From Jannaschia helgolandensis (GTDB lineage Bacteria > Pseudomonadota > Alphaproteobacteria > Rhodobacterales > Rhodobacteraceae), in contig NZ_FNZQ01000001.1 in NCBI RefSeq assembly GCF_900109285.1, positions 1,269,001 through 1,333,000 of the forward strand: DNA of 64,000 nucleotides, read 5' to 3'. The position numbers and the translations under genes were made by a program. Each line of letters begins with the position of its first letter. The stretch's first letter is position 1. The notes under the pieces are model-generated. The model had not been told where the DNA came from, did not search any database, and saw only the letters and a program-made list of their open reading frames with translations. Shown piece by piece: positions 16,546 to 24,626 of this stretch.

Positions 16546-17376
16546 TCAGCCCTCTCTGGGACAGGGGATCGGGATCAGCACCATTTCGGCACCTTTACGG
16601 GTTCGGACGGTGCAGGTGCGCTGCCGCTCGACCACGGCCTCTTCTTCCTTTGGACCCAGGATTTCCGCAAGCGTCGCCTCGACAGTCTGCGACTCCGTCT
16701 CGTCGCGCACGCCGACCAGGGCCAGTGTCAACCGCCCGGTGGCCTGCGCCTGCGCCAGCTTGGCGACGACGGCGGGGGTGACCTCGACCGTGATGTTACG
16801 CGCGATGCTGGGGCTGTTGCGTTCCTCGTCCGTCTGCTGATCGATGGCGATAAGCGGCAGGTTGGCGTGGATAAGGCGGGTCACGCCGCCCTGATTGCCG
16901 CCGCCCGTCCAATAGACGTCGACCCGGTCGCCGGGGCGCAAAAAGCCCGAAACGCCGCTGTTCACGTCGACCTGAAGAGTAAAGGCCCGCATGCCCGGTG
17001 TCAGCGCGGCGGCAAGTCCCGCATCTTCGCCCGGCTGCGTGACCTTGACCAGAAGAACCGGTTCATCACGCTCCATGACGCGGAGAATCGTGCGGGAACC
17101 GCTTTCGCCTGGCGGGAATATGGCTTCCATCGTCTCGAACGTGCCGGCGGGGATGGCATCCGCAGGCCAGGACACGGCGCGAACATCGTCGGGCCTCAGG
17201 GTATCGCCATAGCGCAGCTGGCGCTTGACGACATAGACATCCTTGACCGGAATGATGGCCTGCTGAGTCTGGGCCAGGGCATTCTTGTATTGGCTGAACC
17301 GCCCCTTGGCGGTGTTGACTGCAAACCCGGCCAGGCCGAGGCCCACCAGAAGCAGAAGTCCGAAGATGACGCGCAT
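16546..17376 (-). CDS. rcpC: Tad pilus assembly protein RcpC/CpaB
   Basis: A 276-residue protein with an N-terminal membrane anchor (MRVIFGLLLLVGLGLAGFA), a SAF/antifreeze-like domain (DVYVVKRQLRYGDTLRPDDV and DEPVLLVKVTQPGEDAG), and the RcpC C-terminal domain with FTLQVDVNSGVSGFLRPGDR followed by VDVYWTGG. It is a periplasmic component that works with the RcpA secretin. ATG 17376 gives the usual length. It is the first gene after the pilin gene, across a strong terminator-like hairpin, so pilin is probably made in excess over this and later products. Two Cys near the C-terminus (TCTVRTRKG, IPIPCPREG) may form a disulphide. Confidence 0.9.
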   Translation of the reverse strand: MRVIFGLLLLVGLGLAGFAVNTAKGRFSQYKNALAQTQQAIIPVKDVYVVKRQLRYGDTLRPDDVRAVSWPADAIPAGTFETMEAIFPPGESGSRTILRVMERDEPVLLVKVTQPGEDAGLAAALTPGMRAFTLQVDVNSGVSGFLRPGDRVDVYWTGGGNQGGVTRLIHANLPLIAIDQQTDEERNSPSIARNITVEVTPAVVAKLAQAQATGRLTLALVGVRDETESQTVEATLAEILGPKEEEAVVERQRTCTVRTRKGAEMVLIPIPCPREG

Positions 17377-17507
17377 CGATCTTTTCCTTGTATAATATCC
17401 GCCACTTGCGTCGGCCGGGCGATCGTTTCCGTTCTGGCGTTGGAATACGGCAATACAATGGACGCGATTGGGTCATCGCATGGCTGGCCTAAGGAATAGT
17501 GAACAAC

Positions 17508-17541
17508 GAAAAACGCCCCGGACGTGGTGCCCGGGGCGTTT
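17508..17541 (-). terminator. Intrinsic terminator downstream of the pilin gene
   Basis: On the minus strand AAACGCCCCGG and CCGGGGCGTTT form an 11-bp stem with an 8-9 base loop followed by TTTTT. It lies 38 bases after the flp stop and before rcpC, so partial read-through would give high pilin and lower machinery expression. Confidence 0.8.
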
Positions 17542-17579
17542 GATGTCAGAACCGCCCTTTCGGTCGGTCTATTCAGGAA

Positions 17580-17804
17580 TTATGCCGGGTCTTCAGCAGG
17601 CTCTTCAGGAAGGCCAAAGGGATTGGTGAGCGGATCGGTTTCGGTCAACGTATCGCTGATGTTAGTCGACAGATCCTGGATACCGCCGGAGACGACGCCC
17701 ATGACGGCGAGGCCCAGGCCGACCAGAGCGGCGGTCAGCACAACCCAGTCAACCGTCACGGCACCGGATTCGTCGTTCTTGAAGGTGTTGATGGCATTCA
17801 GCAT
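17580..17804 (-). CDS. flp: Flp-type pilin with variant processing motif
   Basis: A 74-residue Flp/Fap-type prepilin. The N-terminal leader (MLNAINTFKNDESG) is followed by AVTVDWVVLTAALVGLGLA, the hydrophobic assembly helix. Canonical Flp has G|xxxxEY; here the equivalent is G|AVTVDW, i.e. Asp for Glu at +5 and Trp for Tyr at +6. The tail is acidic and Pro-rich (NPFGLPEEPAEDPA). AAGGA lies 8 bases before the ATG. It heads the Tad locus, upstream of rcpC, and is followed by a strong terminator. This Asp/Trp variant is common among Rhodobacterales pilin-like proteins as I recall, so the peptidase should accept it; that is inference. Confidence 0.85.
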   Translation of the reverse strand: MLNAINTFKNDESGAVTVDWVVLTAALVGLGLAVMGVVSGGIQDLSTNISDTLTETDPLTNPFGLPEEPAEDPA

Positions 17805-17968
17805 TGGTTCGTTCCTTGTAAGGTTCTTCAGGTTTCACATCGTCGGGCCGTCTCGCCCTTTCGATGAGTCGGTTCTGCAGGTAAAACGGGGCGGGAATGA
17901 GACACCTTCGGGACAAGTCAGGGGAAATGTGCGGGTCAAACAATGGTGGTATTTTTGTAACCAATTGA

Positions 17969-18017
17969 TTTATATATACATGACGGATTGTGCAAAGTTG
18001 ATCTTGCATTTTGCACA
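17969..18017 (-). promoter_or_regulatory. Candidate pilin promoter with overlapping dyad
   Basis: On the minus strand TTGCAC (-35, 17990-17995) and TATAAA (-10, 17969-17974) are 15 bases apart, about 165 bases before the flp ATG. The -35 lies in one arm of a perfect inverted repeat, TGTGCAAA (17989-17996) and TTTGCACA (18010-18017), which may be an operator. Confidence 0.4.
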
Positions 18018-18689
18018 TTGCCGGAAAACCAATGACTTGGGATTGGACTCAAGGATTTATACGAATTTGACGTGAATCTTCCTTACGGCAGATTCTGCCT
18101 TGGAGTGCCCGCCTTCACGGACGTGGCCAGGCACATTGGTCCTATCGCGGTGAAGGGACCGCATGCTCCAGTCACGTCCTGCAAACCGATCCGCGGATCT
18201 CATGAGATCGGAAAAGAGTAGGGGCCGCGCCTGCCAGCACGACCCCCTGTCCCTCGGCTCTTGGTACCGATGGAATGTCGTGGCGTTTCCCTCATTGTCC
18301 GGTCCGCCTGCCAACGGATCGGTGGGGACTTGCTCGATTGCCACGGTCCTTGCCCGGATGTTCCGGTGCTTGTTATTGATCCATGCCGGGGCGGTCTGCC
18401 GTCGCCCGCGTCATAAGATGTGATCGGTATGTCGGGCAATTGAGGCGAGATCGTGTCGCATTTCGTTCAAAGTGGGGACAATGGCGTATTTACGCTCTTT
18501 TTAGCGATGCCAGACGACAACAGCAGGGCCGGGGCGTGTTATTCCGGTGTTGCTGGACGTCCAACGATGACCTGCGCGCGGCAATTGTCACAGCGCGGGC
18601 ACGATTTCATGCAGGTGCAATGACAGGCGGGGCACAAAGATGGCAGGATGCCCGCAATAACAACGACACAACGGTCGGGCAGTCCAGAC
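18018..18689. other. 672-base region without a recognised gene, rich in hairpins
   Basis: I see no convincing coding frame here. Between 18071 and 18209 several inverted repeats occur: CGTGAA/TTCACG (18071-18119) enclosing GGCAG/CTGCC (18087-18099), GGTCC/GGACC (18138-18160), and the perfect 14-base palindrome GATCTCATGAGATC (18196-18209). This could be a structured non-coding RNA or the remains of a gene. The stretch 18210-18689 shows nothing I can name beyond the transglycosylase promoter region. Confidence 0.3.
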
Positions 18690-19532
18690 ATGAAACCGAT
18701 GATCTCCCTCGCTCTCGTGGGTGCGCTCTTTCTTGCGCTGCCGGCGACGCAGGCGAACGCCCAGTTCACGTTCAAACGCGTGCGCCCGCCCGAGGCTGGG
18801 GCTACGAATCGCATCAATATCCAGATCGAGCAGGAGACGTTCGACGCCCAGTCTGCCCCGCGCCCCGACAGGCCGCAGGACCCGGACGTAGCGGTTGCGC
18901 GTACGACCCCGTCAAATCCGCAAGTCGGGCGCGGCGACCCGCAGACCTGGTTCTGGTCTGCCATATCGCCCACCATCGCGCCGACGCCGGGCCGTTTTCT
19001 CAAGGCAGCAGAGGTAGCTGCCCGCCCCCCGGACGGCAGTGGCATCCTTGCCCCGTCGCTTGCGCAGCTTCAGGCTATCGCCAAGCTGCATGGTCCCGAA
19101 ATCCTGGCACGCTCGGTCGGAACACGGGTGTCGCCCGCGCTGGTGCTGGCGCTGATCTCGGTTGAATCGGGTGGTCGGGTCACCGCGGTATCCAACAAGG
19201 GCGCGACCGGGCTGATGCAATTGATACCCGCTACCGCTGAACGGTTCGGCATTACCGATGCCAGGGATCCGGCTCAGAACATCCGCGCGGGTGTCGCCTA
19301 TCTGGATTGGCTGATGGAGGAGTTCGGGAACGATCCGGTCCTCGCGCTGGCCGGTTACAATGCCGGCGAGGGGGCCGTGCGCCGCCACGAAGGCGTGCCG
19401 CCCTTTAACGAAACCCGCGCCTATGTACCCAGGGTGCTGGCTGCCTGGAACGTCGCGCGCATGATGTGCAGCACGCCGCCGGAATTGCCCGGTGACGGGT
19501 GCGTTTTCAATCCGACACTCACCGGATCCTGA
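18690..19532 (+). CDS. Secreted lytic transglycosylase (SLT family)
   Basis: A 280-residue protein starting with a Sec signal peptide (MKPMISLALVGALFLALP, cleavage near ANA-Q). After a Pro-rich linker the SLT domain spans about residues 145-265: catalytic Glu in ALISVESGGR, then GATGLMQLIPATAERFGI, NIRAGVAYLDWLM and LALAGYNAGEGAV. It should cleave peptidoglycan glycan strands in the periplasm with formation of anhydromuramic ends. A dedicated transglycosylase beside a pilus locus may open the wall for assembly, but the gene is on the opposite strand and may be unrelated. The start is ambiguous between 18690 and 18699; both keep the signal peptide. Confidence 0.88.
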   Translation: MKPMISLALVGALFLALPATQANAQFTFKRVRPPEAGATNRINIQIEQETFDAQSAPRPDRPQDPDVAVARTTPSNPQVGRGDPQTWFWSAISPTIAPTPGRFLKAAEVAARPPDGSGILAPSLAQLQAIAKLHGPEILARSVGTRVSPALVLALISVESGGRVTAVSNKGATGLMQLIPATAERFGITDARDPAQNIRAGVAYLDWLMEEFGNDPVLALAGYNAGEGAVRRHEGVPPFNETRAYVPRVLAAWNVARMMCSTPPELPGDGCVFNPTLTGS

Positions 19533-19559
19533 TCCGTATCGCACCGTTGGGGTCCCATC

Positions 19560-19859
19560 CTATTCGATGACGTCGGCCCAGTCCGGATGCCGCTGTGCCT
19601 GCGCCTTGACGAAGGGGCAGAGCGCGATCACCCGCATCCCCTCGCTGCGCATGTCGGCAACCATCCGTTCAGCCAGCGCCAGCCCGACACCCTGTCCGCG
19701 AAACGCATCCGGCACCCCGGTGTGGTCGACGATTATCTTCGCCGTTCGCAGCCGCGAATAGGTCATCTCGGCCTCGGCATCGTCCGCGCGATAGACCCAG
19801 CGCCCGCCGCTTTCGCCGTCTTCGCGGGTGATCCTGTCGTCGCTCGTCGTTTGATTCAT
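19560..19859 (-). CDS. Small GNAT-fold N-acetyltransferase (YjdJ type)
   Basis: A 99-residue protein of the short GNAT subgroup (about 90-100 residues, often called Gcn5-related YjdJ/GTP-N-acetyltransferase-like). The core is MTYSRLRTAKIIVDHTGVP, the acetyl-CoA loop FRGQGVGLALAERMVAD, then ALCPFVKAQAQRHPDWADVI, all typical of the group. Substrate unknown. It is convergent with the transglycosylase gene, with only 27 bases between stops. Start ATG 19859 gives the usual length. Confidence 0.82.
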   Translation of the reverse strand: MNQTTSDDRITREDGESGGRWVYRADDAEAEMTYSRLRTAKIIVDHTGVPDAFRGQGVGLALAERMVADMRSEGMRVIALCPFVKAQAQRHPDWADVIE

Positions 19860-19980
19860 CGTCCCGGCACCGTTATGTCATGGGCTTCGCGCCCCGTTCT
19901 AAAACTCTGCGGTAGCAGCGCCTCGCCGACGCCATGCCGACGATCGCCCTGCCAGATCTCGGCTGCCCAAAAATTCCGTC

Positions 19981-21071
19981 TCATGCCGGTCCCCCTGTGC
20001 CAAATATCTGCTCCAGATCGCTCATGCTCCGCAAACGGCGAGAGCCGGGGTAAAACGGCGAGACTGCGGCCCGACCCAGAAGCCGCCGGTAGTATGCGGA
20101 GCCGTCGGCATGCTGCCCTCGCCCGGTCACATATTCCAGCCCCTCAAGGCCGCGCGTGATCGGAAAGTGCAGCAACACCCCACGCTCCGACCCAAGCGGA
20201 AGGACGCGATTCATGGCATGGGCACCCCCATAGAACCGAAGCCCGGTCTGCCACCGCACAAGAGGAACCTTGGTCAGGTTGAGAGGCGGCATCGCGCCGC
20301 GTGATCGCGTAAGCCCCCGCCAGAGGCCCGCCGACACATGTGCTGTCGAACCGGGGCGATGGTTCCAGCGACGGTGCAGACGGCGGGCGATCCGAGCCAT
20401 TGCAGTTGGTGCCTCGTCAGAAAAGAGCCGCTGCCGCATTCCGCCGAGAACATGCATCGCGGGGATGGGCCAGTTTCTGCGGAACCGGGAGGGCGCCTGC
20501 TCCATCCATGTGGAGGCAGGATCGAGCGTCGGGCAGTCGAAGAAGGGAAAGGCATCTGTCAGGGAGCCGCCGTGATATCTGTCAGGGAGCCGCCGTGATA
20601 GACGTGATCGGTCAATGGGGCGTCGGCGTACATGTCGAGCATGACGGTATAGAGCGCTGCAGCGCTTTCCGCTTCCAATGTGCCGATCAGCTCGGCGAGC
20701 GACCTTGACGGCCAGCCGTGCCAGACCAGCAACTCATCCACGTCAGGGGCCAAAATCCAGCGGCCCGCCGCGACGCGGTCGAGCGCCTGAGATCTCCATT
20801 CGCGCTTGTGCTCTTTGTATGTCGAGTTGTCACGCGGACGCAGGACGGTCACATCGGGTGCAGCAGCCAGAATGTCGGCGGTACCGTCGTCGGACCGATC
20901 ATCGACGATCAGGAAAGCGATACCATCGGACGACGCGCCTGCCGCGCGGTAATGATCGAGGAAGGCAGGCAGAAGGTTGGCCTCGTTATGCACCAGGACG
21001 ATAGCCACGACCGTGCCGTCCGCCGTCCGGTCGGGGCCGATCAAGTCGAGATGGTCGGTGAACGCGGTCAT
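19981..21071 (-). pseudogene. Family 2 glycosyltransferase disrupted by a 23-bp tandem duplication
   Basis: From ATG 21071 the frame encodes a family 2-type transferase N-half: VVAIVLVHNEANLLPAFL, FLIVDDRSDDGTADIL and APDVDELLVW, i.e. the nucleotide-sugar Asp motifs. It stops early at 20559 after HGGSLTDITAAP. The downstream half continues in another frame to 19981. The break is exactly at two adjacent copies of a 23-base unit (20554-20599). With one copy, the reading frame runs through HGGSLTDAFPFFDCPTLDP into MEQAPSRFRRN and on to the stop, giving 355 residues, the size expected for the family. The C-half keeps coding character, so the mutation is recent, switchable, or a sequence or assembly error. 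The start overlaps the methyltransferase stop (ATGA). Confidence 0.85.
20554..20599. repeat. Perfect 23-bp tandem direct repeat inside the glycosyltransferase gene
   Basis: Two identical adjacent copies at 20554-20576 and 20577-20599, each beginning ATCTGTCAGGG on the plus strand. A 23-base unit shifts the frame by two bases per copy, so one copy gives an open gene and two copies a stop. Confidence 0.95.
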
Positions 21072-21667
21072 TCCGGTTTATGGAAGAGGACCGAAGAACC
21101 CGTCGCGGAAGCATCCCGAACACGCCACCATGATTTACGGTCGCGCACCGCGAGCAGGGGAGTGGAATAGAATTCGTGGCGCACTTCTTCCAGCTTGTCG
21201 AAAAGGAAGCGCAAGCCCGAGGGCCTGGCGCGCCAGTGATCGCCGAAATCCGGCCCCTCGTGAGTGGGATAGAGCCACGGCATCGCCACGTAGAGATGTC
21301 CGCCGGGTGCGACCAGGTCCGTAATATTCGGCGCAGCGATCCAGGGGCGTTCGATATGCTCGATGACGGACATGCAGAGCACCAGGTCGAACTGTCCCAG
21401 CTCCGGCATTGGCAGCATCAGGTCCCCCTGGATATAGTCGGGGTGGTCGTGGGGCCGCTGGTCAAGTGCGCGAAAGCTCGCGCCGGGAAAATAGTCGCGA
21501 TATCGACCGCCTTCCTTGTCCGTGGCGTCGGGCTCCGCGCCGAGGTTCAGGACGCTGCGCGCGCCCAGCCCCCCGCACATTTTGCGCAGCCAGTGGTTCT
21601 GCCCGGACCGGCATATGGAGACGCGCCGTCGGAAAGGTGTCAGAGGAAAGGTCTGCTTCATGGCCAT
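21068..21667 (-). CDS. Class I SAM-dependent methyltransferase
   Basis: A 199-residue methyltransferase of the Methyltransf_11/23 kind. SAM-binding motif I reads SVLNLGAEPD (Gly-poor form of E/DxGxGxG), the acidic loop DYIQGDLM follows, then FDLVLCMSVIEHIERPW, the usual motif II/post-motif, and PGGHLYVAMPW. The substrate is not evident; the linked glycosyltransferase suggests a surface glycan or glycolipid. ATG 21667 starts 4 bases after the scoB stop, and the gene's stop overlaps the start of the glycosyltransferase, so the set scoA-scoB-methyltransferase-glycosyltransferase looks translationally coupled. ATG 21661 is an alternative start. Confidence 0.8.
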   Translation of the reverse strand: MAMKQTFPLTPFRRRVSICRSGQNHWLRKMCGGLGARSVLNLGAEPDATDKEGGRYRDYFPGASFRALDQRPHDHPDYIQGDLMLPMPELGQFDLVLCMSVIEHIERPWIAAPNITDLVAPGGHLYVAMPWLYPTHEGPDFGDHWRARPSGLRFLFDKLEEVRHEFYSTPLLAVRDRKSWWRVRDASATGSSVLFHKPE

Positions 21668-21671
21668 CCGC

Positions 21672-22313
21672 TCAGACCAGCGTTGCGTCTGTCAGGGAAC
21701 GCAGTTCAGCCTCGCTTACGCCATCGGCCAGTTCCACGATGCGCAAGCCACCGTCGACGACATCCAGAACGCCCAGGTTGGTGATGATGCGGTCGACCAC
21801 CGCCTTGCCGGTCAGCGGCAGTGTGCATTCGCGCAGCACCTTCGACTGTCCGTGCTTGTTGGCATGGTCCATCACCACCACCACGCGACCGACGCCTGCC
21901 ACCAGATCCATCGCGCCACCCATCCCCTTGACCAGCTTGCCGGGGATCATCCAGTTCGCCAGATCGCCGTTCTCGGCCACCTCCATCGCGCCCAGGATCG
22001 CCATCGCGATCTTGCCGCCCCGGATCATCCCGAAGCTTTGCGCGCTGTCGAAATATGCGGTCTGCGGCAGTTCGGTAATGGTCTGCTTGCCCGCGTTGAT
22101 CAGATCGGCGTCCTCTTCGCCATCGATCGGGAACGGACCCATGCCCAGCATGCCGTTTTCCGATTGCAGCGTCACTTCGATCCCGTCGGGGATGTAATTC
22201 GATACCAGTGTCGGAATCCCGATACCGAGATTGACGTACCAACCGTCCTGCAGTTCCTGCGCCGCCCGTGCGGCCATCTGGTTGCGGTCCCAACCCTTGA
22301 TCGCGTCGGCCAT
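21672..22313 (-). CDS. scoB: 3-oxoacid CoA-transferase, subunit B
   Basis: A 213-residue beta subunit of a family I CoA-transferase. The catalytic Glu lies in the SENGMLGMGPF motif; GIGIPTLVSNY and MGGAMDLVAGVGRVVVVMDH are family hallmarks. With subunit A it transfers CoA from succinyl-CoA to acetoacetate or a related 3-oxoacid, feeding ketone bodies or aromatic and branched-chain breakdown products into acetyl-CoA. The start overlaps the scoA stop as TGATG, implying equal production of the two subunits. The specific 3-oxoacid (acetoacetate or 3-oxoadipate) cannot be fixed from sequence; the similarity to ScoB/AtoA favours acetoacetate. Confidence 0.9.
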   Translation of the reverse strand: MADAIKGWDRNQMAARAAQELQDGWYVNLGIGIPTLVSNYIPDGIEVTLQSENGMLGMGPFPIDGEEDADLINAGKQTITELPQTAYFDSAQSFGMIRGGKIAMAILGAMEVAENGDLANWMIPGKLVKGMGGAMDLVAGVGRVVVVMDHANKHGQSKVLRECTLPLTGKAVVDRIITNLGVLDVVDGGLRIVELADGVSEAELRSLTDATLV

Positions 22314-23020
22314 CAGACAGGCTCCTTCTTGGCGCGCACGGTGCGCTGTTCGATCCGTTTCTCGTGCTCGCCCTGCACGATCCGATGCACATAGATGCCC
22401 GGCAGGTGGATGCCGTCGGGGTCCAGCGATCCGGTCGGCACGATCTCCTCGACTTCCGCTACGCAGACCTTGCCGCACATCGCGGCGGGCGGGTTGAAGT
22501 TGCGCGCGGTCTTGCGGAACACCAGATTGCCCGTCGCATCCGCCTTCCAGGCCTTGACAATGGACAGGTCGGCAACGATCCCGCGCTCCAGGATATATGT
22601 CTCGCCGTCGAAATCCTTGTGGTCCTTGCCGTCCGCGATGACCGTGCCAACGCCGGTCTTGGTATAAAAGCCGGGTATGCCGCAGCCGCCCGACCGCATC
22701 CGTTCGGCCAGGGTGCCTTGCGGGTTGAACTCCAGCTCCAGCTCGCCGGACAGGTATTGGCGCATGAACTCGGCGTTCTCTCCGACATAGGAGGAGATCA
22801 TCTTCTTCACCTGCCGCGTCTGCAACAGGATGCCGATGCCGAAGTCGTCGACGCCCGCGTTGTTGGATGCGAACGTCAGGTCCCTGGTCCCGGCCTCCTT
22901 GATCGCCTGCAACAACAATTCCGGGATGCCGCACAACCCGAAGCCGCCGGCAGCAATGAACATCCCGTCCTGCAAAAGCCCGTCGAGTGCCTCGGCCGCC
23001 GATCCGAATACTTTCTTCAT
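22313..23020 (-). CDS. scoA: 3-oxoacid CoA-transferase, subunit A
   Basis: A 235-residue alpha subunit of a family I CoA-transferase. The glycine-rich GGFGLCGIPELLLQAI near residue 30 and the TFASNNAGVDDFGIG stretch are characteristic, and DLVFRKTARNFNP-type CoA-binding sequence (NLVFRKTARNFN) follows near residue 165. GGTGGG lies 5-8 bases before ATG 23020; the five extra in-frame residues upstream are unlikely. It forms a heterotetramer with ScoB in the cytoplasm. A hairpin about 95 bases upstream separates it from glyA. Confidence 0.9.
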   Translation of the reverse strand: MKKVFGSAAEALDGLLQDGMFIAAGGFGLCGIPELLLQAIKEAGTRDLTFASNNAGVDDFGIGILLQTRQVKKMISSYVGENAEFMRQYLSGELELEFNPQGTLAERMRSGGCGIPGFYTKTGVGTVIADGKDHKDFDGETYILERGIVADLSIVKAWKADATGNLVFRKTARNFNPPAAMCGKVCVAEVEEIVPTGSLDPDGIHLPGIYVHRIVQGEHEKRIEQRTVRAKKEPV

Positions 23021-23112
23021 TGTCCCACCCTGCATGAAGCTGTCCTTGCAGAAGGGTTATCCGGTCGTCCCGAGGCTTTCAATCGCCGCGCGGCGCTTGT
23101 GTCGGGCAGGAC

Positions 23113-23146
23113 AATACCGCGCTGCCCGATTGCGCAGCACGGTATT
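23113..23146 (-). terminator. Hairpin between glyA and scoA
   Basis: AATACCGCGCTGC and GCAGCACGGTATT pair in 12 of 13 positions around an 8-base loop, 25 bases after the glyA stop. No T-tract follows, so it may be a factor-assisted terminator. Confidence 0.45.
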
Positions 23147-23170
23147 CCGAGATCAAGTGTAAGTCGCGTC

Positions 23171-24466
23171 TTACAGGCCCGGATAGATCGGGAACCGGTC
23201 GCACAGCGCCTGCACCTTGGTGCGAACCGCTTCTTCGACCTCCGCATTCCCATCCGGTCCATTCGCGGCCAATCCATCGACCACCTCGACGATCAGGTCG
23301 CCGATTTCGCGGAACTCATCAACGCCGAACCCGCGCGTGGTCCCCGCAGGTGACCCCAGACGAATGCCACTGGTAACGGTCGGCTTTTCATCGTCGAACG
23401 GAATGCCGTTCTTGTTACAGGTGATATGCGCGCGTCCCAGCGCGGCCTCGGTCGCATTGCCCTTGACGCCTTTGGGGCGCAGATCGACCAGCATCAGATG
23501 CGTGTCGGTGCCGCCGGTAACGATGTCGAGGCCACCTTTCATCAGCTGATCGGCCAAGGCCTGCGCGTTCTCGATCACCTGGAGCTGATAGTCCTTAAAG
23601 CCCGGACGCAGCGCTTCACCGAAGGCCACGGCCTTGCCCGCGATGACATGCATCAGCGGGCCGCCCTGAATTCCGGGGAAGATCGCGGAATTGACCTTTT
23701 TCGCGATGGTCTCGTCGTCGGTCAGGATCATGCCGCCGCGCGGGCCGCGCAGGGTCTTGTGTGTCGTGGTGGTCGCGACATGGGCGTGCGGGAAGGGGCT
23801 GGGGTAGTGACCCGAGGCCACCAGACCCGCGAAATGCGCCATGTCCACCAGTAGGATGGCACCGACGCTGTCTGCAATCTCGCGCATCCGGGCAAAGTCG
23901 ATGATGCGCGGAATGGCCGAGCCGCCTGCGATGATCATCTTCGGCTGATGCTCGGTCGCCAACTCCTGCACCTGATCGTAGTCCAGGGTCAGGTCCTGCT
24001 TGCGGACACCATATTGCACCGCGTTGAACCACTTGCCAGACTGGTTCGGCTTGGCGCCGTGGGTCAGGTGACCACCCGCATCAAGCGACATGCCCAGAAT
24101 GGTGTCGCCGGGTTTCAACAAGGCGGTGAACACGCCCTGATTGGCCTGCGATCCTGAATTCGGCTGGACGTTGACGAAGTTGCAACCGAACAATTCCTTG
24201 GCTCGGTCGATGGCGAGATTTTCCGCGATATCCACATATTGGCAGCCGCCGTAGTAGCGGCGACCCGGATAGCCCTCGGCGTATTTGTTCGTCATGACGC
24301 TGCCCTGTGCTTCCATCACGGCGCGGCTGACGATGTTCTCGGATGCGATCAGTTCGATCTCGTCGCGTTGACGTCCGAGCTCCTGGCGAATGGCCTCGGC
24401 GATCTCCGGGTCGGTGTCGGCCAGAGTGGCGGTAAAGAAGGTCGGGTCGCGGTGGGGGGCGTTCAT
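23171..24466 (-). CDS. glyA: Serine hydroxymethyltransferase
   Basis: A 431-residue PLP enzyme that interconverts serine and glycine with tetrahydrofolate as the one-carbon carrier. The PLP-binding Lys lies in [27 protein letters not shown] near the N-terminus, [11 protein letters not shown], and [10 protein letters not shown] are all canonical. Length is normal. AAGGAG is 8 bases before ATG 24466. It is divergent from nadK across 160 bases that include a GAAGCCGC/GCGGCGCTTC imperfect hairpin in the glyA leader. It ends 150 bases before scoA. Confidence 0.97.
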   Translation of the reverse strand: MNAPHRDPTFFTATLADTDPEIAEAIRQELGRQRDEIELIASENIVSRAVMEAQGSVMTNKYAEGYPGRRYYGGCQYVDIAENLAIDRAKELFGCNFVNVQPNSGSQANQGVFTALLKPGDTILGMSLDAGGHLTHGAKPNQSGKWFNAVQYGVRKQDLTLDYDQVQELATEHQPKMIIAGGSAIPRIIDFARMREIADSVGAILLVDMAHFAGLVASGHYPSPFPHAHVATTTTHKTLRGPRGGMILTDDETIAKKVNSAIFPGIQGGPLMHVIAGKAVAFGEALRPGFKDYQLQVIENAQALADQLMKGGLDIVTGGTDTHLMLVDLRPKGVKGNATEAALGRAHITCNKNGIPFDDEKPTVTSGIRLGSPAGTTRGFGVDEFREIGDLIVEVVDGLAANGPDGNAEVEEAVRTKVQALCDRFPIYPGL

Positions 24467-24626
24467 GGCACGGCTCCTTTGGGCAGCTTGCAGGCGTCAT
24501 ACGCCGCCTCGCGTCTGGTTTGAAGCCGCCAATGCGGCGCTTCGGGGGTTCCCCGCGACGCCGATGCGCGCCTTGCCTTTCCGATCCGCGCACGACAACC
24601 CTGTGCCGGAACCATCGGGGGCCTTA

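Noticed and set aside
18057-18423. Two opposite short frames in the non-coding region behind the pilin promoter
   Set aside because: Neither has a ribosome site, a family match or coding-type third positions; the region is better described as hairpin-rich non-coding DNA.
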